Below, in pieces: positions 51,928 through 61,090 of a stretch of DNA of 64,000 nucleotides. Both the position numbers and the translations under genes were made by a program. The stretch is from Castellaniella defragrans_A (GTDB taxonomy: Bacteria; Pseudomonadota; Gammaproteobacteria; Burkholderiales; Burkholderiaceae_B). Where the stretch lies: the NCBI RefSeq assembly GCF_040394755.1, contig NZ_JBEBRQ010000010.1; one strand, written 5' to 3'. Below the pieces are notes generated by a model that was not told where the DNA came from, did not search any database, and worked only from the letters and a program-made list of their open reading frames with translations. Numbering within the stretch: position 1 is the first letter of the stretch; each line of letters opens with the position of its first letter.

Positions 51928-52231
51928 TCCTGGCCGGAATGGGGCTTCAGAATGATTGGTCCCGTTTACCTATTCAAGCGTGGATTATGCGATGACCTCG
52001 GCCCATGCGGGTGTGAAGTACCGGCTTGCCTTGACGGACAAGGATCCCCCACCCTGTCGGCGCGCCGACTATATCGGCACGCTGGCTTTCGATCCCGACC
52101 TGGCCCATACGCGCGGCAGCCTGTCGATGACGGTGTCCTATGCGTTCAGCGATCGCATGCGCGTCGAGTTCACGCCTTGTGTGCAGCGGACCGCAACTCG
52201 CGACACGGACTGTCGCAGCGGCATTCCGTGA
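51928..52231 (+). pseudogene. Probable 3' remnant of a gene of unknown function
   Basis: From about 51956 an open frame with host-like third-position GC reads FTYSSVDYAMTSAHAGVKYR, then DYIGTLAFDPDLAHTRG, SLSMTVSYAFSD and a Cys-containing tail to the stop at 52229-52231. Immediately upstream the neighbouring frame reads GMGLQNDWSR, which continues naturally into FTYSS if one base were restored in GTTTACC (51961-51967). The alternating polar/hydrophobic strands recall an outer-membrane or periplasmic beta protein, but no family is identified. Confidence 0.3.
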
Positions 52232-52399
52232 TGAAAAATAAGCAATTGTAATCAAATTAAATTATTAACATATTAATTTAATTTCAGGATAGAATTCCTT
52301 CGCCGAATGACAGGGCTGAAAATACAGACCCGATCGGGGGCGTGCGCGTTGCATGGCACATGTTGAAAATTAAAAATAACTATCTTGGGGAACATTCAA
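52232..52399 (+). promoter_or_regulatory. AT-rich control region of the second autotransporter
   Basis: 168 bases, very AT-rich around 52238-52300 (AAATTAAATTATTAA / TATTAATTTAATTT, an inverted repeat of 11 bp plus near matches, 52254-52284). TAGAAT at 52289-52294 with TTAACA 19 bases upstream is one weak promoter option. GGGGAA lies 8 bases before the ATG at 52400. Such AT-rich patches in a GC-rich chromosome are typical sites for silencer or virulence regulators. Confidence 0.45.
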
Positions 52400-55300
52400 A
52401 TGCCGTCTGGCTTCTATTGCGCCGGTCGTGGTGGCAATTCAATCAAAAAACCCGGCCTGGTTCTCGGCCTTTCGGCCGTTGTCATTGCATCGCTATTCAG
52501 TACAACGGCATTTTCCGCCTGTACACAAGTCACCAGCAACCAGTCGAATCGATTCGCGGCGACGAAGAATTCTGGATGTGTGCGTGGTGATTCGGGGTTC
52601 TGGTCGCCAGTGTCTCCCGATACTGAAAGTAATGTGGTGGTTCTTGCGGACAGCGGCGGTGCTCTGACGTTGGTTTCCAGTCATGTCACGGTAACCGCAG
52701 CAAATCGATCGACTGCCGCAGTCAAGGCGGTCAACAGCAACAGCATGATAACGGCCGCTGGGGATTTGCGGATAGTCGCTGAAACGACCAATCCCAATCT
52801 CGTTGGCATTCTGTCCCAGCGGGGCAGTCTGATCAATGTCGTCGGCAATCTGGATGTCACGGCGAAGAACGGATCGAACGCGACAGGCGTGTCCGTCCGG
52901 GAGGATTATCCAAAATATTCATTTGGCGTGCCTGCGCTCTATGTCGGTGGAAATCTGACGGTCGAAAGCGACGGTATCGGGGTGCAGGTGATCAATGGCG
53001 GGGTGCTGGTTGCCGGTACTTCCGATCGGCCGCTGTCTGTCTCGGGCGATTCCATCATCACGATGGCGCAGGGCGATCACCAGATCACATCAGTGGGGGT
53101 CGGCGTCCTCGCGAGGTCTGACATTGGCAGTGCCATCATCGATTTTGCGGATGGTTCCGTATCGACGACGGGAGATGCCGGTGAGGGGCTGTATGCGTTT
53201 GCAAGAACGCAAGACAGTGGTCTCAAACCTAGAGATGCCATGATCAATATGTCTGGCGGGCGCGTCGAGACGATCGGAGTCAATGGGGATGGTGTCGTTG
53301 CCAGTTCGCAGGCCAGCGGGGGGCGCGTGGGCGTGACCATGACCGGCGGCGAAATCCTGACCTCCGGGGCTCTCGCGGCGGGTGTGATCGGCCAATCTCC
53401 AGGAGACATCCGGCTTGAGCAGACGGGTGGTTCGATCACGACGACCGGGGGTGAGTCCTGGAGCATGGGCATGAGCTCGGGTATGGCGGCGCTTCGGGAT
53501 GATGCGAGTCATGGGCAAGCCACGATCATCCAGGCGGGCGGCAGTATTCGCGCCGAAGGCAGCACTGCTTCTGGGATTTATGTGTATCAGGGATCGGGGG
53601 CCGTCGATATTCACCAGAGCGCTGGCGCAACGATCAGCGCAAACGGTGAATCCGGAAAGGGGATCGACGTCAATACCCCCGAGAGTGACAACATGATTCT
53701 GGACATCGCGGGCATGGTTGCCGGCGGGTCCTCCGCTGATGGCGTGGGGATTTCCACCCATGGCGCGGCGGGCGGCCAGGTAGTGCTCGACCTCCGGGAT
53801 GGCGCCGATATTTCCGCGCTGTCCGGTCAGGCCATCCGGGATGGCGCCGGAAACGCAAGTGTTTTCCTGCGTGATGGTGCGCGTGTGCGCGGCTCGATTG
53901 TTCTCGGCGATGGCAGCGATGCGATGACCATAGGGCCGAATACGGATCTCATGGGCATCACATCGATGGATGGCGGCGGGGATACGGCGGGCGCGGGCGG
54001 AATGGTCGATACGCTGACCTTCGTCGGCGGTGATCATGCCCTGTCCGGCGCGTCGCTCCTGAACTGGGAGAATGTCGTTGTCGATGGCGGCAGGCTCAGG
54101 TTCACGGATACTGCGCTCGTTACTGGTTCGGGATCGGGGCATGGTCTTGCCATCGCCAATGGCGGCGTCGTGGATGGCGCCGCGCATTTCGATCTGGACG
54201 GCAACATGACGATCGGCGCCGGCAGCGCTTTCGTCACGGCGGGTGGCGGGGCTGGAGCCTATACGGTTTCGGCCGCGCTGAACAGCGCGGGCGTTGCATC
54301 GCTGGGCGATGGGCATGCCGGTGACAGGCTGACCGTGATGGGCGGCTATGCCGGCCAGAATGGCGTCGTCGTGCTCGATACGGCGCTGGGCGATGATGCA
54401 TCGCCGACCGACAAGCTGGTTGCGCAGAGCACATCCGGCACATCGGGCCTGCTGGTGAGAAATGCCGGCGGCATGGGCGCGCGCACGGTGGGCGACGGGA
54501 TCGAGGTGGTGCAGGTCGAGGGCGCATCGGATGGTGTGTTCTCCCTGGCTGCGGGCGACTATGCCGTCGATGGCCGTCCCGCCATCGTGGCCGGCGCCTA
54601 TGCGTATCAGCTCTACAAGGGCAATGCGGCCGGCACGGGCTCCGGCAACTGGTATTTGCGTTCGACGCTTTATCAGGCGGGTGTTTCCAGCTATGAGTCC
54701 TATCCGCAAGCCCTGCTCATGCTGAACCGGATGAGCACGCTGCAACAGCGCGTGGGCAATCGCTATTGGTCTGGCGCCGGCGCGGCGCAGGCCGGCACGG
54801 GCCGTGCGCGGGGCGTGGCGCCCGATGGGGCGGATACCCTGGTCGATGGCAATGGCGTCTGGATGCGGATCGAGAATGGGCATAGCCGCATCCAGCCGCG
54901 CAGTTCGACGTCCCATACGGACTTCGGCCAGAATACCTTCAGGATCCAGGCGGGTGTGGATGGCCGTCTGGCCGAAAATAGCGATGGCACGCTGATCGGC
55001 GGTGCTTTTTTCCAATATGTGCAGGGCCGGACGTGGGCGTATTCGCGTTACGGCGATGGCGAGATCTCGACCGAAGGCTATGGGATCGGGGGGACGCTGA
55101 CCTGGTATGGCCGCGATGGTTTCTATGCCGATGGTCAGGTGCAAGTGACCAAGTACCGGTCCGATCTGGATGCAACCACGATCCAGCGCGGCCAGACTCA
55201 CGGCAATGACGGGATGGGTTATGCGTTGTCGGCCGAGGTGGGCAGGCGCTTGCCTCTCGGGCCGTCGGTGTCGATCACGCCGCAGGCGCAACTCGTCTAC

Positions 55301-55690
55301 TCCCGAGTCGATTTCGATGATTTCCGCGATGTTTTCGGGGCGCGGGTGCGGATGGACAAGGGGGACAGCCTGCAGGGCCGGGCCGGGATCGCGCTGGATT
55401 ATGAAACGTCACGCCAGGGCGCCGGGGCCCATTCGGACCGGAGGACCCATCTGTATGCCATTGCCAATCTCTATGGCGAGTTTCTGGAGGGCTCGCGCGT
55501 CGATGTGGCCGGCGTGCGTTTCGCGTCGAAAGCGGACCCTCTCTGGGGCGGTCTTGGCGTTGGCGGCTCGTATGACTGGGGCGGTGGCAAGTATTCAGTC
55601 TACGGGGAAGGCCTGGTCGGCACCAGCCTGAAAAACTTTGGCGACAGCCGTTCGGCCAGCGGCACGATTGGCGTTCGCATCCGTTGGTGA
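52400..55690 (+). CDS. Pertactin-like autotransporter adhesin (type Va)
   Basis: 1096 residues. Signal peptide to about residue 40 (KKPGLVLGLSAVVIASLFST, cleavage near AFSA). The passenger (about 41-815) is Gly/Ala/Val/Ser/Thr-rich with repeated beta-helix rungs (GDLRIVAET, GNLTVESDGIGVQVING, GGRVETIGVNGDGV, GGSITTTGG). An RGD triplet lies at 62-64, inside a Cys41-Cys60 neighbourhood that could form a disulfide loop. The barrel domain (about 818-1096) starts at GNGVWMRIENGHSRI and ends TIGVRIRW. No protease triad is visible. It is likely a surface adhesin or biofilm factor; the host target is unknown. Confidence 0.9.
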   Translation: MPSGFYCAGRGGNSIKKPGLVLGLSAVVIASLFSTTAFSACTQVTSNQSNRFAATKNSGCVRGDSGFWSPVSPDTESNVVVLADSGGALTLVSSHVTVTAANRSTAAVKAVNSNSMITAAGDLRIVAETTNPNLVGILSQRGSLINVVGNLDVTAKNGSNATGVSVREDYPKYSFGVPALYVGGNLTVESDGIGVQVINGGVLVAGTSDRPLSVSGDSIITMAQGDHQITSVGVGVLARSDIGSAIIDFADGSVSTTGDAGEGLYAFARTQDSGLKPRDAMINMSGGRVETIGVNGDGVVASSQASGGRVGVTMTGGEILTSGALAAGVIGQSPGDIRLEQTGGSITTTGGESWSMGMSSGMAALRDDASHGQATIIQAGGSIRAEGSTASGIYVYQGSGAVDIHQSAGATISANGESGKGIDVNTPESDNMILDIAGMVAGGSSADGVGISTHGAAGGQVVLDLRDGADISALSGQAIRDGAGNASVFLRDGARVRGSIVLGDGSDAMTIGPNTDLMGITSMDGGGDTAGAGGMVDTLTFVGGDHALSGASLLNWENVVVDGGRLRFTDTALVTGSGSGHGLAIANGGVVDGAAHFDLDGNMTIGAGSAFVTAGGGAGAYTVSAALNSAGVASLGDGHAGDRLTVMGGYAGQNGVVVLDTALGDDASPTDKLVAQSTSGTSGLLVRNAGGMGARTVGDGIEVVQVEGASDGVFSLAAGDYAVDGRPAIVAGAYAYQLYKGNAAGTGSGNWYLRSTLYQAGVSSYESYPQALLMLNRMSTLQQRVGNRYWSGAGAAQAGTGRARGVAPDGADTLVDGNGVWMRIENGHSRIQPRSSTSHTDFGQNTFRIQAGVDGRLAENSDGTLIGGAFFQYVQGRTWAYSRYGDGEISTEGYGIGGTLTWYGRDGFYADGQVQVTKYRSDLDATTIQRGQTHGNDGMGYALSAEVGRRLPLGPSVSITPQAQLVYSRVDFDDFRDVFGARVRMDKGDSLQGRAGIALDYETSRQGAGAHSDRRTHLYAIANLYGEFLEGSRVDVAGVRFASKADPLWGGLGVGGSYDWGGGKYSVYGEGLVGTSLKNFGDSRSASGTIGVRIRW

Positions 55691-55744
55691 ACTGGCGGTC
55701 GTTGTTGCCTTGCGCCCCGGTTTTCCAGCCGAGGCGTCAGCGGC

Positions 55745-57097
55745 TCATCGCATGGTCACGAATTCCTCGGCGGCCGTGGGGTGGATCGCCACGGTGTCGT
55801 CGAAATCCTTTTTGGTGGCGCCCATCTTGAGCGCGACGGCGAAGCCTTGCAGCATCTCGTCCATGCCGAAGCCGATGCCGTGGATACCGACGATTTTTTC
55901 GTCGGCGCCGGCGCAGACGAGTTTCATCCGGCAGGGCTGACGGTGGCGGGTCACCGCCGTGTACATGGCGGTGAATGCGGTCTGGTAGACCTTGACGGCT
56001 GCATCGCCGTAGCGTTCCCGGGCTTGGGGCTCGGTCAGGCCGACCGTGCCGATGGGTGGGTGGCTGAACACCACGGTGGGGACGTTATCGTAGTCGAGCC
56101 GTTCATGGGGTTTGCCATTGAACAGCCGTTCGGATAGGCGGCGGCCGGCCGCCACCGCGACCGGTGTGAGTTCGATCTGGCCGGTGACGTCGCCGACCGC
56201 GTAGATGCCGGGCACGCTGGTGTTCTGGTATTCGTCGACCGCGATGTAGCCTCGCGCCTCCAGCGCGACACCGGCAGCCTCCAGCCCCAGGGCCGAAGTG
56301 GCGGGCTCGCGGCCGATGGCCCAGAGCACGCAGTCGGTTTCGTGGCTGGCGCCGTTCTTGAAGCGCAGCGTCAGGCTGCCGTCGGCATTGCGGCTCAGGG
56401 ATTCGGGATCGGAATCGGGGTGCAACGCGGGCCCCTCGGCGCGCATGACCTCCATCAGCGTGTCGCGCAGCAGCGGGTCGAAGCGGCGCAGGGCGGCGTC
56501 CTTGCGGACGAACAGGTGCGTGTCCGTGCCCAGGGCGTTGAGGACGCCCGCGAGTTCGACGGCGATATAGCCCGCGCCGACGATGGCGGCGCGCCGGGGC
56601 AGCGCGTCGAGCGCGAAAAAACCGTCTGAGTCGATGCCGTGTTCAGCGCCCGGGATATCAGGGCGGGAGGGGCGGCAGCCGGTGGCGATCAGGATATGGT
56701 CGGCGGTGTAACGGTCGTCGCCGACCGCGAGGGTGTGCGCATCGAGGAAGCGGGCGGCGCCCGCGATCAGATCGACGCCGTTCTTGTCCAGGCCCGACTG
56801 GTAAGAGGCATGGATCCGGTCGATGTAGGCGCTGCGGTTGCCAACCAGCCGCGCCCAGTCGAGGCGGCCCAGGGTCGCGTCGAAGCCGTAGTCCGGGCCG
56901 TAGTGGCGGATGGCCTCGGCGATCTGCGCGGCATGCCACATGATTTTTTTCGGGACGCAGCCGACGTTCACGCAGGTGCCGCCGATGACCGCGGACTCGA
57001 TCAGCGCGCATTTGCGGCCGTGCAGGGCGGCCCGGTTGACGGAGGCGATGCCGCCGCTGCCTGCGCCGATGGCGATGTAGTCGTAGTGTTTGGTCAT
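55745..57097 (-). CDS. gor: Glutathione-disulfide reductase
   Basis: 450 residues, FAD/NADPH flavoprotein. FAD loop YIAIGAGSGGIASVNRAAL; redox pair C42/C47 in GGTCVNVGCVPKKIMW; NADPH loop IVGAGYIAVELAGVLNALG; FAD region VPGIYAVGDVTGQIELTPVA; catalytic H439 in AIHPTAAEEFVTMR. Reduces GSSG. It is the last gene of a minus-strand run (fabI, mtnN, gor). Confidence 0.95.
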   Translation of the reverse strand: MTKHYDYIAIGAGSGGIASVNRAALHGRKCALIESAVIGGTCVNVGCVPKKIMWHAAQIAEAIRHYGPDYGFDATLGRLDWARLVGNRSAYIDRIHASYQSGLDKNGVDLIAGAARFLDAHTLAVGDDRYTADHILIATGCRPSRPDIPGAEHGIDSDGFFALDALPRRAAIVGAGYIAVELAGVLNALGTDTHLFVRKDAALRRFDPLLRDTLMEVMRAEGPALHPDSDPESLSRNADGSLTLRFKNGASHETDCVLWAIGREPATSALGLEAAGVALEARGYIAVDEYQNTSVPGIYAVGDVTGQIELTPVAVAAGRRLSERLFNGKPHERLDYDNVPTVVFSHPPIGTVGLTEPQARERYGDAAVKVYQTAFTAMYTAVTRHRQPCRMKLVCAGADEKIVGIHGIGFGMDEMLQGFAVALKMGATKKDFDDTVAIHPTAAEEFVTMR

Positions 57098-57121
57098 GGG
57101 GAGCCTTTCGATGTCATGGGG

Positions 57122-57943
57122 TCAGCGCGCCAGGAACTGGTCGTCCGGCATGTCCGCCCGTGTGCCGGCGCGCCGGTTGGCTGGCGCAATGCCCGCTGCG
57201 AACAGGCATTGCAGTATGCCGTGGGCGTAATGGCTGGCGACCTCGCCGAGGAATGCGGGGAAGTCCTGGTGGGCCTGGTCGTCCGCCGTGTCCGAGACGG
57301 TGCGCATGACGGCGAAGGGAATGCCGTATTCGTGGCAGACCTGGGCGACGGCCGCGCCCTCCATTTCGACCGCGAGCGCCTCGGGCAGGGCTGCCCGCAG
57401 GGCCGCGACCCCGGCGGCGCTGCCGATGAACTGGTCGCCGCTGGCGATCAGGCCGCGATGCACGCGCGGCTGGGCCAGGCCGAACTGCCGCTGGATGTCC
57501 GGCCGGATTCGTTGGCGCATGGGGCCGTCCAGGAATGCCTGGGCGGCCGTTGCGAGCCGCGCGCTCAGGGCGGTGTCGGCGGCGCAATGGCTGGTGCCCA
57601 GCAAGGGGATCTCGTGGCGGCGAAAGAAGGGGCGCGCATCCAGGTCGTGCTGGACCAGGGCGTTGGCGATCACGATGTCGCCGATCCGCAGGCCCGGCGC
57701 CACGCCGCCGGCCACGCCGGTGAAGATCACCTGATCGACGCCGAAATGCTCGATCAGCGCGGTGGCGGTGGTGGCCGCGGCGACCTTGCCGATGCGCGCG
57801 AGGGCGATGACGCAGTCATGCCCGTGGATCGTGCCGGCGGTGTAGTCGCGCAAGGCGATGCGTGTGCGGCAGCCGCCCGGTTCGAGGTCCTCGAGCAGGT
57901 GGGCGACCTCCTCGCGCAGGGCCGCCAGGATGCCGATGGTCAT
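57122..57943 (-). CDS. mtnN: 5'-methylthioadenosine / S-adenosylhomocysteine nucleosidase
   Basis: 273 residues, longer than the E. coli enzyme (232) mainly in the middle and C-terminus. It starts MTIGILAALREEVAHLL with the catalytic-pocket Glu (E11/E12); FTGVAGGVAPGLRIGDIVIA binds ribose/phosphate; E195 in AVEMEGAAVAQVCHE and D218 in RTVSDTADD are the key active-site residues. It recycles MTA and SAH. A GC hairpin ends 7 bases before the ATG and no SD is visible. Confidence 0.92.
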   Translation of the reverse strand: MTIGILAALREEVAHLLEDLEPGGCRTRIALRDYTAGTIHGHDCVIALARIGKVAAATTATALIEHFGVDQVIFTGVAGGVAPGLRIGDIVIANALVQHDLDARPFFRRHEIPLLGTSHCAADTALSARLATAAQAFLDGPMRQRIRPDIQRQFGLAQPRVHRGLIASGDQFIGSAAGVAALRAALPEALAVEMEGAAVAQVCHEYGIPFAVMRTVSDTADDQAHQDFPAFLGEVASHYAHGILQCLFAAGIAPANRRAGTRADMPDDQFLAR

Positions 57944-57950
57944 GCGATGC

Positions 57951-57971
57951 GTCCGGGCCGCAGGCCCGGAC
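57951..57971 (-). other. GC hairpin abutting the mtnN start
   Basis: GTCCGGGCC-gca-GGCCCGGAC is a 9-bp perfect stem in the fabI-mtnN gap. On the minus strand it ends 7 bases before the mtnN ATG and takes the SD position. No T-run follows. Confidence 0.75.
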
Positions 57972-57998
57972 GAGGGCAGGAGTGTCCGGGCCGGATGA

Positions 57999-58781
57999 TC
58001 ATTCCATGCCGGGGACGGTGTTCGAGAAGCCGCAGTCCACGTGCAGGATCTCGCCGGTGATGCCGGCCGCCAGGTCCGAGAGCAGGAAGGCCGCGGCGTT
58101 GCCGACGTCCTCGATGGTGACGTTGCGGCCGAGGGGCGATTGGGACTCGACGTATTTCAGCATGTTCGAGAAGTCCTTGATGCCGCTGGCGGCCAGGGTC
58201 TTGATCGGGCCGGCGGAGATGCCGTTGGAGCGCAGGCCGCGTGGCCCCAGCGCCGTGGCCAGGTAGCGCACGCTGGCCTCCAGCGAGGCCTTGGCCAGGC
58301 CCATCATGTTGTAGTGCGGGATGGCCTTTTCCGCGCCCAGGTAGGTCATGGTCAGCACCGCGCCGTTGCGGCCCTCCATCATGGGCAGTGCGGCCTTGGT
58401 CAGGGCCGGGAAGCTGTAGGCGGAAATGTCGTGGGCGATGCGGAAATTTTCGCGGCTCATGCCATCGAGCAGGTCGCCGGCCAGCGCGTCGCGGGGCGCG
58501 AAACCGATCGAATGCACCAGACCGTCCAGGCCGTCCCAGTGCTCGCGCAGGGTGGCGAACGCCGCCTCGATCTGGGCGTCCTCGGCGACGTCGCAGGGGA
58601 TGACGATCGAGCTGCCCAGTTCCTGGGCGAATTCCTTGATGCGATTTTCGAAGCGCTCGCCCACATAGGTGAGGGCCAGTTCGGCGCCCTGGGCGCGACA
58701 GGCCTGCGCGATGCCGTAGGCGATGGATCGGTTCGAGATCATGCCTGTGATCAGAATGCGTTTGCCGTTCAGAAAGCCCAT
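57999..58781 (-). CDS. fabI: Enoyl-[acyl-carrier-protein] reductase (NADH)
   Basis: 260 residues, SDR fold. MGFLNGKRILITGMISNRSI is the FabI nucleotide loop; HSIGFAPRDALAGDLLDG follows; active-site Y147, Y157 and K164 are in TYLGAEKAIPHYNMMGLAKA; SAGPIKTLAASGIKDFSNML is the substrate loop. It performs the last reduction of fatty-acid elongation and is the triclosan target in most proteobacteria. It starts 48 bases downstream of the mltD stop on the same strand. Confidence 0.97.
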   Translation of the reverse strand: MGFLNGKRILITGMISNRSIAYGIAQACRAQGAELALTYVGERFENRIKEFAQELGSSIVIPCDVAEDAQIEAAFATLREHWDGLDGLVHSIGFAPRDALAGDLLDGMSRENFRIAHDISAYSFPALTKAALPMMEGRNGAVLTMTYLGAEKAIPHYNMMGLAKASLEASVRYLATALGPRGLRSNGISAGPIKTLAASGIKDFSNMLKYVESQSPLGRNVTIEDVGNAAAFLLSDLAAGITGEILHVDCGFSNTVPGME

Positions 58782-58829
58782 GTCTTGAAAGTCCTGTTTG
58801 GTGAAAATGCGAAAGGGGGGCGGCGGGGC

Positions 58830-60254
58830 TCAGCCCTGGACGTCGGCGCCGGGCACGCGCAGGCGCGCGCCGGTGGACAGGCTGCTGCCCTTGAGGTTGT
58901 TGAGTTTGCGCAGCGCATCCACCGAGGTGTTATAGCGCCGCGCGAGCGAATACAGCGTCTCGCCACGCCGGACCGTATGGGTGCGGGCCACGACCTTGGG
59001 TCGCATGTCCGGCGTGGCGGTTTGCGCCCGGGAAGCACTGATGACCTCGATGTCCCCGGAGAGCCGGGGGCCGGCGGCCCGCAGGGACTTGGGCGGGGCG
59101 TCCGGGGGGCTGTCCGGCGTATAGGCGGCCAGCCGGATGCCAGGGTTGCTGCCGATCGCCCGGGAGGGAATCAGCAGGATATCGCTATCGGCGACGGTGC
59201 GTTTCTGGCCGATGCCATTGGCCTCGCGCAATTCGCTCAGGGATACACCGTGGGATTTTGCGATCGCCGCCAGGGACTGGCCGCGCTTGGGGCGGTAGAC
59301 CTGCCAGGAGCTGAGGTTGCCGGTGTAGGCCTCGAGGTTGTTGTTGAAGACCTCGACCTTGTCCGTGGGCAGGTGCAGCGCGGGGCTGTGCGAGGCCAGC
59401 ATGATGGGCCGGTTGTAGGAGGGATTCAGCGCCTTGAAGTCCTCCAGGGGCATTTCGGCCAGGGCGGCGGCGACCTCGATGTCCATGTCGCGCGACTTTT
59501 GGACCGTGGTGAAGTACGGTGTGTTGTTGACTTTGGGGAGAGTGATGCCGAATTTCGCGGGTTGCGCGATGATGTTTTTGATGGCCTGCAGTTTCGGAAC
59601 GTAGTTGCGGGTCTCGTCGGGCATGTCCAGCGTCAGGTAGGTCGGCTGGACGCCGGATTGCTCGGTCTTGGCCATTGCGCGCTTGACGGAGCCTTCGCCC
59701 CAATTGTAGGACGCGAGGGCCAGATACCAGTCCCCCTGGAAGTCATACAGGTAACTGAGGTAGTCCAGGGCGGCCTGGGTCGAGGCGACCGGATCGCGGC
59801 GCTGGTCGCGCCACCAGTCCTGCTGCAGGTTGTAGTGCAGGCCGGTGCTGGGAATGAATTGCCACAGGCCGGAGGCCTTGGAGCGCGACAGCGCCGTCGG
59901 GTTATAGGCGCTCTCGACAAAGGGCAGCAGCGCCAGTTCGGTCGGCAGGCCGCGGCGGTTGAGCTCATCGACGATGTAATAAAGGTATTTCCCGGCGCGC
60001 TGGCTCATCAGCAGCACCGACTGCGGATGCGCAGCGTAATAGTCGGTCCAGTAGTCGACGCGCTCGCTGTGCAGGTTGGGGATGGCGAAACCGCGCCGGA
60101 TCCGGTCCCACATGTCGCGGGGGGGATGGGTCAGGTCGACGGTGCGCGAGGTGTCCTGGGCGACGTAAGCCTGCTGTTTCGACGGAGGGGTCTGAGTGGC
60201 GCAGCCCGCCAGGGCCACGAGGAGCAGCAGGAGGTAAATTCGCAGGAATCTCAT
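58830..60254 (-). CDS. mltD: Membrane-bound lytic murein transglycosylase D with LysM repeats
   Basis: 474 residues. Lipoprotein signal with lipobox ALAGC (Cys18). The SLT domain has the catalytic E114 in LPFVESAYNPTALSRSKASG and GLWQFIPSTGLHYNLQ. Two LysM domains bind glycan: WQVYRPKRGQSLAAIAKSHG (about 320-360) and HTVRRGETLYSLARRYNTSV (about 428-472). The stop is followed by the fabI region; gloB starts upstream with a 6-base gap, a common gloB-mltD pair. Confidence 0.95.
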   Translation of the reverse strand: MRFLRIYLLLLLVALAGCATQTPPSKQQAYVAQDTSRTVDLTHPPRDMWDRIRRGFAIPNLHSERVDYWTDYYAAHPQSVLLMSQRAGKYLYYIVDELNRRGLPTELALLPFVESAYNPTALSRSKASGLWQFIPSTGLHYNLQQDWWRDQRRDPVASTQAALDYLSYLYDFQGDWYLALASYNWGEGSVKRAMAKTEQSGVQPTYLTLDMPDETRNYVPKLQAIKNIIAQPAKFGITLPKVNNTPYFTTVQKSRDMDIEVAAALAEMPLEDFKALNPSYNRPIMLASHSPALHLPTDKVEVFNNNLEAYTGNLSSWQVYRPKRGQSLAAIAKSHGVSLSELREANGIGQKRTVADSDILLIPSRAIGSNPGIRLAAYTPDSPPDAPPKSLRAAGPRLSGDIEVISASRAQTATPDMRPKVVARTHTVRRGETLYSLARRYNTSVDALRKLNNLKGSSLSTGARLRVPGADVQG

Positions 60255-60260
60255 GACGGG

Positions 60261-61070
60261 CTATTTGAAGTTGTTCTTCCATTCGCGTAAACAGGCGAAC
60301 ACCGCCTGCGGTGTATCCAGCCGCGCGCCAGCATAGGCCGAGGCGGCGGCGCCGACCTGCGCGCTGTCCGTTCGCATGAACGGATTGGTGCGCCATTCGG
60401 CCTCGATGCTCGATGGTACGGTGGGCAAGCCTTGCTCGCGCAGCCGCGCGACATCCTGTGCGCGCTCGCGCAGCGCCGTGTTGCCGGGCTCGACTTGCAA
60501 CGCCCAGCGTATGTTCGACGCGGTGTATTCGTGCGCACAGCATACGAGGGTTTGCGGGGGCAAGTTCCCAAGTTTACCCAAGGAATCGACCATTTGTGCA
60601 GGGGTGCCCTCGAAAAGGCGTCCGCAGCCGGCGGCAAACAGTGTGTCGCCGCAGAACACGACGGGCCGGCCCGGGTCGATTTCGCCGAAATACGCGATGT
60701 GCCCCGCCGTGTGGCCCGGGACGTCCAGCACCTCGAACGACAGGCCGCAGCCGGGCAGTTGGATCCGGTCGCCGCCGCCCAGGCGCACATCGCAAAAGGG
60801 CAGGATTTCGTTGCGCGGGCCATAGACGCGCGCACCGGTTCGCTGGTGTAATGCACACAGCCCGCCCACATGGTCGTTGTGGTGGTGTGTGACCAGGATG
60901 GCTTCGAGGATCAGTCCGGGCGGCAGCGCCGCCTCGACCGGTGCGGCAACCCCGGGGTCGATGATGATCGCATGGCCATTTTTCCGTACCATCCAGATAT
61001 AGTTGTCGGATAGAGCCGGGATGGGTGTCAGGATGGCCGACGCGTCGGTGATCGTGGCGTGGTTTTCCAT
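60261..61070 (-). CDS. gloB: Hydroxyacylglutathione hydrolase (glyoxalase II)
   Basis: 269 residues. Metal motif THHHNDHVGG (61-70), then VPGHTAGHIAYF, FCGDTLFAAGCGRLFEGTP and CAHEYTASNIRWAL. It hydrolyses S-D-lactoylglutathione to D-lactate and glutathione, completing methylglyoxal detoxification with the glutathione kept reduced by gor nearby. The ATG at 61070 gives the usual length; the frame is open further upstream into the methyltransferase region. It faces the methyltransferase gene across 20 bases. Confidence 0.96.
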   Translation of the reverse strand: MENHATITDASAILTPIPALSDNYIWMVRKNGHAIIIDPGVAAPVEAALPPGLILEAILVTHHHNDHVGGLCALHQRTGARVYGPRNEILPFCDVRLGGGDRIQLPGCGLSFEVLDVPGHTAGHIAYFGEIDPGRPVVFCGDTLFAAGCGRLFEGTPAQMVDSLGKLGNLPPQTLVCCAHEYTASNIRWALQVEPGNTALRERAQDVARLREQGLPTVPSSIEAEWRTNPFMRTDSAQVGAAASAYAGARLDTPQAVFACLREWKNNFK

Positions 61071-61090
61071 AGCATAGATTAGGAGTCGAT

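Noticed and set aside
58041..60290. Long plus-strand open frame (749 codons) across fabI and mltD
   Set aside because: It lies antisense to two well-conserved genes, is Gly/Arg/Gln-rich with no domain, and is the usual by-product of high third-position GC. The same applies to 449-1678 minus, 7835-9391 plus, 18540-20336 plus, 20227-21837 plus and 53090-55291 minus.
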